Source of the DNA: Oscillospiraceae bacterium | GTDB lineage: Bacteria > Bacillota > Clostridia > UBA1381 | Assembly (NCBI GenBank): GCA_022509025.1 | Contig: JAFLUB010000019.1 | Coordinates: forward strand, 1-50,104 | Reading direction: 5' to 3' | DNA length: 50,104 bases | Shown here: piece by piece, positions 43,266 through 50,104 of the stretch | Numbering within the stretch: the stretch's first letter is position 1 | Layout: each line of letters begins with the position of its first letter | The notes under the pieces: generated by a model | Told to the model about the DNA's origin: nothing | Seen by the model: the letters and a program-made list of their open reading frames with translations, nothing else | Database searches by the model: none | Translations under genes and position numbers: made by a program

Positions 43266-44429
43266 TTAACTCTCCTTTATAAGCTTTGAAGCGTAGACTA
43301 TTTCTCTTGCGAGTCTGTCCGTTTCAAAAATAGTTTCAATATCGGGATTTTGAACATTTTTAATCTTACTCATTGCCTCGGCTATTGTCTCCGATATACC
43401 GAGATATGAGAGCTTACCTTTCATAAACAAATCCACAGCCGCCTCGTCCGCGCTGTTAAACACTGTAGGCAATATTCCTCCCGCCTTTAAAGCGTCGAAC
43501 GCAAGACGCAGAGCGAAAAATGTGTCCGTGTCAGGCTCTTCAAACGTAAGAGACGAGAATTTTCTGAAATCAAGTTCATTATTATTCATTGGAAGTCTTT
43601 GCGGATATGTAAGCGCGTACTGTATCGGAAGCCGCATATCCGGAGCTCCAAGCTGCGCTATAATTCCGTTATCCACAAACTCAACCATCGAATGAACGAT
43701 ACTCTGACGGTGTACCAGTACCTTTATATTCTCCGTTCCGAACAGCCACTTCGCCTCAATAACCTCTAATCCCTTATTTACGAGCGTTGACGAGTCAATC
43801 GTAACCTTTGCGCCCATATCCCAGTTTGGGTGCTTCAAAGCGTCTGCTGGGGTTATATTCTGAAGCTCTTCGCGTTTTTTTCCAAAAAACGGTCCGCCAG
43901 ATGCGGTAAGGATGATATTCTTTACTTCACGCTTATCGCGACAACCCTGTAAAGACTGGAAAATCGCGCTGTGTTCACTGTCCACAGGCAGTATTTTTAC
44001 TCCGGTTTCCTCAGCCAGACGCGTTACAATATGTCCGCCGGTTACAAGCGTTTCCTTATTTGCAAGCGCAATATTTTTCTTTGCCTTTATTGCCTCTATG
44101 GTAGGCTCAAGACCTGAAATGCCGACAACGGCAGTGACAACGGTTTTTGCGCTGTCAATGCATGCCGCTTCGCAAAGTCCGTCCTTACCTGAAACAACCT
44201 TTGTATCTGTATCGGCAAGTTTTATTTTTAATTCATTCGCTTTGTTTTCATCCGTTACGCATACCAGTTTTGGTTTGAACTCCCTTGCCTGCTGTTCCAA
44301 AAGCTCAATATTAGAATGAGCAGACATAGCTTCTATGCTTATGCCTTTATATTCTCGGGCAATCTCCAAAGTCTGTGTTCCGATTGACCCTGTTGAACCC
44401 AATACTGATATTTTATGTTCAAATTCCAT
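43266..44429 (-). CDS. dxr: 1-deoxy-D-xylulose-5-phosphate reductoisomerase
   Basis: This is the 387-residue committed enzyme of the MEP pathway, turning DXP into MEP with NADPH. The N-terminal nucleotide motif is GSTGSIGTQTL, metal and substrate residues lie in PVDSEHSAIFQ and ILTASGGPF, and the C-terminal alpha-helical domain is complete. It is the target of fosmidomycin. AAGGATA precedes the ATG. It lies between cdsA and rseP. Confidence 0.96.
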   Translation of the reverse strand: MEFEHKISVLGSTGSIGTQTLEIAREYKGISIEAMSAHSNIELLEQQAREFKPKLVCVTDENKANELKIKLADTDTKVVSGKDGLCEAACIDSAKTVVTAVVGISGLEPTIEAIKAKKNIALANKETLVTGGHIVTRLAEETGVKILPVDSEHSAIFQSLQGCRDKREVKNIILTASGGPFFGKKREELQNITPADALKHPNWDMGAKVTIDSSTLVNKGLEVIEAKWLFGTENIKVLVHRQSIVHSMVEFVDNGIIAQLGAPDMRLPIQYALTYPQRLPMNNNELDFRKFSSLTFEEPDTDTFFALRLAFDALKAGGILPTVFNSADEAAVDLFMKGKLSYLGISETIAEAMSKIKNVQNPDIETIFETDRLAREIVYASKLIKES

Positions 44430-44460
44430 GTTTTATATCCTTTATTTCATTAAAAATAGA

Positions 44461-45372
44461 TTATGGTGTCATATAAATCGTAAGTAAAATCCATATGCCA
44501 TATATAATTGGAGCTATAAACACTACACTGTCAAACCTGTCCATAAATCCGCCATGTCCGGGAAATATCCAACCGAAGTCCTTTATTTCTGTATCTCTTT
44601 TTATTGCAGATGCAGTTAAATCTCCAAGCTGCGAACAGACTCCACCTACAAGACCAACTATCAATCCAAAAAACACACATATAGGCGTCCAATATAGATT
44701 AACCTGCACAATAGTATTTGAAGCTGTAGGGATAAAGCCAAGTAGTGGTGCTTTTAGAACCTCAGGGTTTAGCCCAAGTATCTTTGTTATAATAAACAAA
44801 TATAGTACACACACGGACATTGCGCCTAAAACACCGCCCATAGCTCCTGCAACAGTTTTGTTCGGGCTAACGTTTGGTATGAGTTTGCGTTTTCCGAAAA
44901 ATCTTCCTGAAAAATACGCAAAAGTGTCGGTTGACCACGCACATATAAAGATCAGAAGCATTATTTCTGTTCCGCTTTTTTCTTTTAGCAACCATATACA
45001 GCTTGTTGATAAAACAAGATACATCGTAAGCAAGCCACTTGCAAGAATGTCTTTGTAATTCTTTTTCCCGTGTTGGAAAATTACAAGCGTCATGTATATA
45101 AGAATAATAGTCATCATAACGCCCGGTGCTACAATTCTGCGATAAGCAGAAAACATATCAGATACATACATATAAACACCGCACATCATCATTGTCGCGG
45201 AAATAAATCCTACCACTTTCATAGCTGTGTCCGCCTTGGTTGCGGTGTAGCATTCATAGAGCATCAGGAATATCACCGCCGCGAGAGCTATGGTGAATAC
45301 AACCGGAGGCAATAAAAGTATAATTATAAACAACGCAAGCGCGGCAGCAGCCGTAATAATTCTCGTTTTCAT
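44461..45372 (-). CDS. cdsA: Phosphatidate cytidylyltransferase
   Basis: This is a 303-residue membrane enzyme making CDP-diacylglycerol from phosphatidic acid and CTP. It has about eight transmembrane segments and the C-terminal signature QLGDLTASAIKRDTEIKDFG followed by PGHGGFMDRFDS, which carries the metal-binding Asp residues. AAGGAG lies before the ATG. It is separated from uppS by 178 bp of structured non-coding DNA, where the two genes usually abut. Confidence 0.95.
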   Translation of the reverse strand: MKTRIITAAAALALFIIILLLPPVVFTIALAAVIFLMLYECYTATKADTAMKVVGFISATMMMCGVYMYVSDMFSAYRRIVAPGVMMTIILIYMTLVIFQHGKKNYKDILASGLLTMYLVLSTSCIWLLKEKSGTEIMLLIFICAWSTDTFAYFSGRFFGKRKLIPNVSPNKTVAGAMGGVLGAMSVCVLYLFIITKILGLNPEVLKAPLLGFIPTASNTIVQVNLYWTPICVFFGLIVGLVGGVCSQLGDLTASAIKRDTEIKDFGWIFPGHGGFMDRFDSVVFIAPIIYGIWILLTIYMTP

Positions 45373-45388
45373 AAAATTCTCCTTTCAT

Positions 45389-45552
45389 ATGAGCTTGAAA
45401 GAAAATCGTTCAGATTGCCGCTTTGCAGCAACATCATCACTTTTGCTACGCAAAAGCCGGCTTACGCCGTTCGCCTATCTTGGCGGTGATAGGTTCTGCA
45501 CTCCTACCGCCCCGTGCGAAAAATGGTGAGATGGGCGATTTTACTCAAGATC
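45389..45552. repeat. Palindromic intergenic element between uppS and cdsA
   Basis: Related ends, GAGCTTGAAAGAAAATCG on the left and the complement of CGATTTTACTCAAGATC on the right, bracket about 160 bp with four hairpins: CTTTTGC/GCAAAAG (45440-45456), CGGC/GCCG, CCTATC/GATAGG (45474-45493) and GGCGG/CCGCC. There is no open reading frame. The right end touches the uppS stop codon. It resembles a small inserted palindromic repeat that has been kept inside a normally tight operon. Origin and copy number cannot be judged from this window. Confidence 0.5.
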
Positions 45553-46291
45553 AAATTCCTCCAAATCTTCGTCCTCGGTTCTGAAAGTCTGCGATTGCCT
45601 TATGCAAGTCTGCGGGCTTAAAGTCAGGCCACAGCTTATCCGTGAACCACATTTCCGCATAGCTTACCTGCCACAGCATAAAGTTAGAAAGACGCTGCTC
45701 TCCGCTTGTTCTGATAAGCAGGTCTATATCAGGTTGATTTTTTGTATACAGATACTCGGAAAGCATTTCATCATTAATATCATCCGGCTTGATTTCCCCG
45801 CTTACTGCTTTTTTACTAAGCTCTCTCGCCGCGTTCGTAATTTCCTCGCGTCCTCCGTAATTAAGCGCGATATTCATTACGATACCCGTATTATTCTTCG
45901 TAAATTCCTCTGTTTTTACTATCTGTTCCTGTATCTCTTTTGAAAGCTCCTTACGCGAGCCTATCGCGCGTATAACAACGTTCTCGCCTGACAGAGTTTT
46001 CTCCGCGTTTCTGAGATAGTCAAGAAGCAGATTCATCAAGAAATCCACTTCCTCTTTAGGACGTTTCCAATTCTCGGTAGAAAACGCGTAAACAGTTATA
46101 TATTTAACTCCTAAATTATTCGCCTCGGTAACAATTTTCTTTAACGACTCAGCGCCCGCGCTGTGTCCGGCGCTGCGCGGTAATCCACGCTTTTTTGCCC
46201 AGCGTCCGTTACCGTCCATTATAACACCGATATGCTTCGGCAAATGCAGCAAATCTATTTCTGCTGCTTTCTTCTTTTTTGAAAAAAACAT
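45551..46291 (-). CDS. uppS: Undecaprenyl diphosphate synthase
   Basis: This is a 246-residue cis-prenyltransferase that makes C55-PP, the lipid carrier for peptidoglycan and other wall glycans. The active-site Asp and Arg lie in IMDGNGRWAKKRGLPR, and further conserved runs are VYAFSTENWKRP and LLIRTSGEQRLSNF. The C-terminal RRFGGI matches the family. GGGGAG lies six bases before the ATG. It follows frr after 95 bases that hold a hairpin. Confidence 0.96.
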   Translation of the reverse strand: MFFSKKKKAAEIDLLHLPKHIGVIMDGNGRWAKKRGLPRSAGHSAGAESLKKIVTEANNLGVKYITVYAFSTENWKRPKEEVDFLMNLLLDYLRNAEKTLSGENVVIRAIGSRKELSKEIQEQIVKTEEFTKNNTGIVMNIALNYGGREEITNAARELSKKAVSGEIKPDDINDEMLSEYLYTKNQPDIDLLIRTSGEQRLSNFMLWQVSYAEMWFTDKLWPDFKPADLHKAIADFQNRGRRFGGI

Positions 46292-46333
46292 TTCTTACTC
46301 CCCATATCATTAAATCATACTAAAAGCTACAAT

Positions 46334-46365
46334 ACCGGCAGACAGTGATATTACTGCCCGCCGGT
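46334..46365. other. Hairpin between frr and uppS
   Basis: ACCGGC and GCCGGT, with an inner CAGT/ACTG, form a symmetric stem-loop of 32 bases. No T run follows on either strand, so it does not look like a terminator; it may be an mRNA processing or stabilising site within the operon. Confidence 0.45.
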
Positions 46366-46386
46366 TAATTTGCATCTTTGATTTAA

Positions 46387-46938
46387 TTATACCTCAAGAA
46401 TTTCCTTTTCCTTTGCGGCACAGATTTCGTCAATCTCCTTTATATACTTATCCGTGAGGTTCTGAATATCCTTTTCCGCTGCCTTCTGGTCGTCCTCAGT
46501 CATTTCTCCGTTCTTCTTCTGAGTCTTGAAGCCTTCCATTGCGTCACGTCTGACATTTCTTATCTGAACCTTTGCTTCCTCAGTGTATTTCTTAACGGTC
46601 TTAACAAGCTCCTTTCTTCTCTCCTCTGTAAGCGGAGGGAAGTTAAGACGGATAACCTTACCGTCATTCTGCGGCGCTATACCCACATCAGACGCGTTTA
46701 TAGCCTTTTCAATCTCCTTTAAAACAGACGCGTCCCACGGCTGAATGACGAGAAGTCTCGGCTCAGGGGATGAAATTGAACCCACCTGCTGAATTGGTGT
46801 CATTGTACCATAATAATCAATAGCTACCTTGTCGAGAATTGACGCGTTTGCGCGGCCTGCGCGGATAGTCTTTAGTTCACTCGCATAGCCGTTTATTCTC
46901 TTTTCCATTTTTGCTTCAATTTCCGGATACTTACCCAT
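46387..46938 (-). CDS. frr: Ribosome recycling factor
   Basis: This is the standard 183-residue RRF that, with EF-G, splits the post-termination ribosome. The two-domain pattern is complete: a long helical bundle, GRANASILDKVAIDYYG, PLTEERRKELVK and the C-terminal helix ending KEKEILEV. GAGGA lies before the ATG. It follows pyrH after 33 bases, the usual neighbour pair. Confidence 0.96.
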   Translation of the reverse strand: MGKYPEIEAKMEKRINGYASELKTIRAGRANASILDKVAIDYYGTMTPIQQVGSISSPEPRLLVIQPWDASVLKEIEKAINASDVGIAPQNDGKVIRLNFPPLTEERRKELVKTVKKYTEEAKVQIRNVRRDAMEGFKTQKKNGEMTEDDQKAAEKDIQNLTDKYIKEIDEICAAKEKEILEV

Positions 46939-46971
46939 AATTAATTCCTCCTCAGATTATTCGTTTTTATT

Positions 46972-47691
46972 TTATAACACACCGTTATTGTTCACAAGAG
47001 TTCCTATTCTGTCGCCCTTTACTGCTCTTACAATGTTTACAGGGTCATTTAACCCGAACACGAGAATAGGCACGTTATTATCGCGGCAAAGCGATGCCGC
47101 AGTTGAATCCATAACACCGAGATTTTTTGAAAGAATATCACTGAAAGAAAGCACATCGTACTTTTTAGCATCGGGATTTATATTGGGGTCGCTGTCATAT
47201 ACAGCGTCAACCTTCTTTGCAAGAAGAATAACGTCAGCATCAGTTTCAACGGCTCTTAAAGCTGCCGCTGTATCCGTTGACATGAACGGGTTACCTGTTC
47301 CGCAGCCGAATATAACAACTCTTCCCTTTTCAAGATGTCTTTCCGCCTTACCTCTTATATACGGCTCGGCAACCTGACGCATTTCAATCGCCGTCTGAAC
47401 TCTTGTCGGCACATCGAAATTCTCAAGCGCGCTGCATAAAGCAAGAGCGTTTATAGCCGTTGCAAGCATACCCATGTGATCCGCGCGGGTTCTGTCCATA
47501 TTCTCGCTGCTTCTGCCGCGCCAAATGTTTCCGCCGCCTACAACTATTGATACCTGAACGCCCATATCAACGATTTTCTTTATGTTCTCACTGATATTTT
47601 CAAGCGTTCCTTCGTCCAGACCGAAGCCGTTTGTGCCTGCAAGAGCCTCACCGCTTATTTTTAAAAGCACTCTTTTGTACTTAGCTTTCAT
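46972..47691 (-). CDS. pyrH: UMP kinase
   Basis: This is a 239-residue bacterial UMP kinase of the amino-acid kinase fold, phosphorylating UMP with ATP. It has [14 protein letters not shown] at the start, [10 protein letters not shown], and [19 protein letters not shown] in the nucleotide site. The start is ATG 47691, with GGAGG nine bases upstream. The rpsB-tsf genes that usually lie upstream are replaced by queA-tgt, and pyrH has its own promoter. Confidence 0.96.
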   Translation of the reverse strand: MKAKYKRVLLKISGEALAGTNGFGLDEGTLENISENIKKIVDMGVQVSIVVGGGNIWRGRSSENMDRTRADHMGMLATAINALALCSALENFDVPTRVQTAIEMRQVAEPYIRGKAERHLEKGRVVIFGCGTGNPFMSTDTAAALRAVETDADVILLAKKVDAVYDSDPNINPDAKKYDVLSFSDILSKNLGVMDSTAASLCRDNNVPILVFGLNDPVNIVRAVKGDRIGTLVNNNGVL

Positions 47692-47724
47692 AAGTAATAT
47701 CCTCCATTCAAATTTATTATACTT

Positions 47725-47753
47725 ATTATACATTAAATTTCAGGAAAATGCAA
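47725..47753 (-). promoter_or_regulatory. Sigma-A promoter for pyrH
   Basis: TTGCAT (47748-47753) and TATAAT (47725-47730) are 17 bp apart on the minus strand, placed between tgt and pyrH. Genes from pyrH to the M24 peptidase may form one long transcript from here. Confidence 0.72.
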
Positions 47754-47778
47754 CCATGAATATTATAATTTAGAGTCT

Positions 47779-48918
<1,140 letters not shown>

Positions 48919-48981
48919 TTATCTCCTTTAAACTATAAACATCGTTTCTTAGATATTTCAAGCCAGACAATCTAATAAAAA

Positions 48982-50022
48982 TCACATTTCAGGATTGCCT
49001 TTTATAAACATCGCATCTCCAAAGCTAAAGAACCTGTATTTTTCTCTTACCGCTTCCTCGTACGCCTTTAAAACATTTTCACGTCCTGCCAGAGCCGAGA
49101 CAAGCATGATAAGCGTTGATTCCGGAAGATGGAAATTGGTTATGAGAGCGTCTATAACATGGAATTCCTTGCCGGGGTATATAAATATATCCGTCCAGCC
49201 GGTCTCTGCCTTTAATGTCTGATTCTTTGCTCCTGCCGTTTCCAGAACTCTTGTTGCCGTTGTTCCGACAGAAACAACTCTTTTTCCATTCTTCTTTGTT
49301 TCATTCACCAGCTCCGCTGTTTCCTCCGGCAAAATATAAAACTCTGAGTGCATTTTATGGTCAAGGATATCATCAGCTTTTACCGGACGGAAAGTTCCGA
49401 GTCCCACATGGAGCGTTACATAACCTATATTAACACCCTTAGCCTTTATCTTTTCCAGAAGCTCAGGCGTGAAATGCAGTCCCGCTGTCGGGGCAGCCGC
49501 ACTGCCTGAATTTTTAGCGTATACAGTCTGGTATCTGTCCTTATCCTCAAGCTTTTTTGTTATATAATGCGGAAGAGGCATTTCTCCGAGCTTGTCAAGC
49601 ACTTCCTCAAAAACGCCATCATATTTGAATTTGACAAGGCGGTTTCCGTCATTTACTATTTCCAGAATCTCGGCTTCAAGCTCCCCGTTTCCAAACACAA
49701 ATTCTGCACCCGGTTTTGCCTTTCTTCCCGGCTTTAAAATAACCTCCCACACATCAAGAGTATTTTTATGCAGAAGCAGAAACTCAATCGCTCCGCCGCT
49801 GCCCTTTTTATGCCCGTAAAGTCTGGCAGGCAGCACCTTTGTATCGTTCAGAATCAGCGCGTCGCCTTCGTTAAGTTCGTCAACAATATCATAAAAATGC
49901 TTATGCTCTGTCTTTCCTGTCTCCTTATCCAATATCATAAGTCTTGATGAGCTTCTGTCTTTTAGCGGCTCCTGCGCGATAAGCTCATCCGGCAAATCAT
50001 AATAAAAATCTGTTCTTTTCAA
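48982..50022 (-). CDS. queA: S-adenosylmethionine:tRNA ribosyltransferase-isomerase
   Basis: This is a 346-residue enzyme that moves the ribosyl group of SAM to preQ1 in tRNA and makes epoxyqueuosine. It begins with [15 protein letters not shown], has [13 protein letters not shown] [10 protein letters not shown], and [14 protein letters not shown]. The start is TTG 50022, with AGAGG nine bases upstream. It is the first gene of its operon in the window and has its own promoter. Confidence 0.95.
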   Translation of the reverse strand: MKRTDFYYDLPDELIAQEPLKDRSSSRLMILDKETGKTEHKHFYDIVDELNEGDALILNDTKVLPARLYGHKKGSGGAIEFLLLHKNTLDVWEVILKPGRKAKPGAEFVFGNGELEAEILEIVNDGNRLVKFKYDGVFEEVLDKLGEMPLPHYITKKLEDKDRYQTVYAKNSGSAAAPTAGLHFTPELLEKIKAKGVNIGYVTLHVGLGTFRPVKADDILDHKMHSEFYILPEETAELVNETKKNGKRVVSVGTTATRVLETAGAKNQTLKAETGWTDIFIYPGKEFHVIDALITNFHLPESTLIMLVSALAGRENVLKAYEEAVREKYRFFSFGDAMFIKGNPEM

Positions 50023-50055
50023 GTTTATTTACCTCTTTTTTGTAATATATATATA

Positions 50056-50084
50056 AGTATACCAAAAAAATAAGGTTGTTGCAA
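50056..50084 (-). promoter_or_regulatory. queA promoter overlapping an upstream terminator
   Basis: TTGCAA (50079-50084) and TATACT (50056-50061) are 17 bp apart on the minus strand. The -35 lies inside the terminator hairpin of the gene beyond the right edge. Confidence 0.7.
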
Positions 50085-50101
50085 TAGTTTACAACAACCT
50101 T
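50072..50101 (-). terminator. Terminator of the gene beyond the right edge
   Basis: AAGGTTGTTG and CAACAACCTT form a 10-bp perfect stem with a 10-base loop, followed on the minus strand by ATTTTTTT. It ends a minus-strand gene located beyond 50104. Confidence 0.85.
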
Positions 50102-50104
50102 AAA

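Noticed and set aside
44495..45058. A 187-codon plus-strand frame
   Set aside because: It is antisense to cdsA, which carries the family signature; the frame has no ribosome-binding site and no recognisable domain.
12446..45552. The two palindromic elements (12446-12584 and 45389-45552) as copies of one family
   Set aside because: They share only short strings such as TTCTGCA and a general hairpin character; the ends and stems do not align, so I treat them as separate.

Overview
The window is a contiguous piece of chromosome from a spore-forming, low-to-moderate GC Gram-positive anaerobe of the class Clostridia. The evidence is a dense set of sporulation genes (spoVM, the spoIIGA-sigE pair, sigG, an FtsK/SpoIIIE translocase, a SpoIVFB-like protease), strong Shine-Dalgarno sequences with several TTG and GTG starts, sigma-A promoters of TTGACA/TATAAT type, and a GTP-type PEP carboxykinase. 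A secreted plant-glycan enzyme and an S-layer-homology protein suggest a gut or plant-biomass lifestyle. I cannot name the species. I see no tRNA, rRNA, CRISPR array, prophage or complete insertion sequence.

Layout. 1-2.6 kb: the tail of a LytTR two-component operon, a small membrane protein, and an NfeD/SPFH membrane-scaffold operon. 2.6-6.7 kb: a 1355-residue secreted GH30-GH43 enzyme with accessory domains, probably acting on arabinogalactan-type side chains. 6.85-7.15 kb: a 54-residue hydrophobic protein followed by the 22-residue spoVM, closed by a perfect 27-bp palindrome. 7.2-12.4 kb: an esterase, a DUF4340 protein and GldG/GldF/GldA-like ABC exporter genes in one minus-strand operon. 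12.6-14.8 kb: aspS with a long structured leader. 14.8-18.4 kb: a flippase and an SLH protein, convergent. 18.5-24.5 kb: folD, a YgiQ radical-SAM protein, ftsK/spoIIIE and a SpoIVFB-like protease. 24.6-29.5 kb: an M18 aminopeptidase, then ogg, a Cys-pair protein, fba and a polysaccharide deacetylase. 29.5-33.8 kb: an LtaS-like enzyme, a CtpA-type protease and a CdaR/PucR-type regulator. 34-36.4 kb: sigG, sigE, spoIIGA. 36.6-39.5 kb: pckG and a DUF6062 protein. 39.5-50 kb: a minus-strand housekeeping run in transcription order queA, tgt, pyrH, frr, uppS, cdsA, dxr, rseP, ispG, aroQ, M24 peptidase. It joins queuosine tRNA modification, UMP kinase, ribosome recycling, undecaprenyl and phospholipid precursors, and the MEP isoprenoid pathway.

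The most unusual signal is a pair of related leader elements, one upstream of nfeD (about 2560-2620) and one upstream of aspS (about 14433-14514). Both fold on paper as an outer stem around a hairpin whose CCCAC loop can pair with a downstream GTGGG, forming a pseudoknot. The hairpin stem differs in sequence but keeps its pairing. I do not recognise the class. Other points of interest are a textbook Spo0A-controlled spoIIG promoter with a 21-bp spacer, a probably leaderless ogg, a 122-nt ygiQ/folD overlap, two palindromic intergenic elements (between aspS and the ABC operon, and between uppS and cdsA), and a deacetylase ribosome-binding site buried in a terminator stem.
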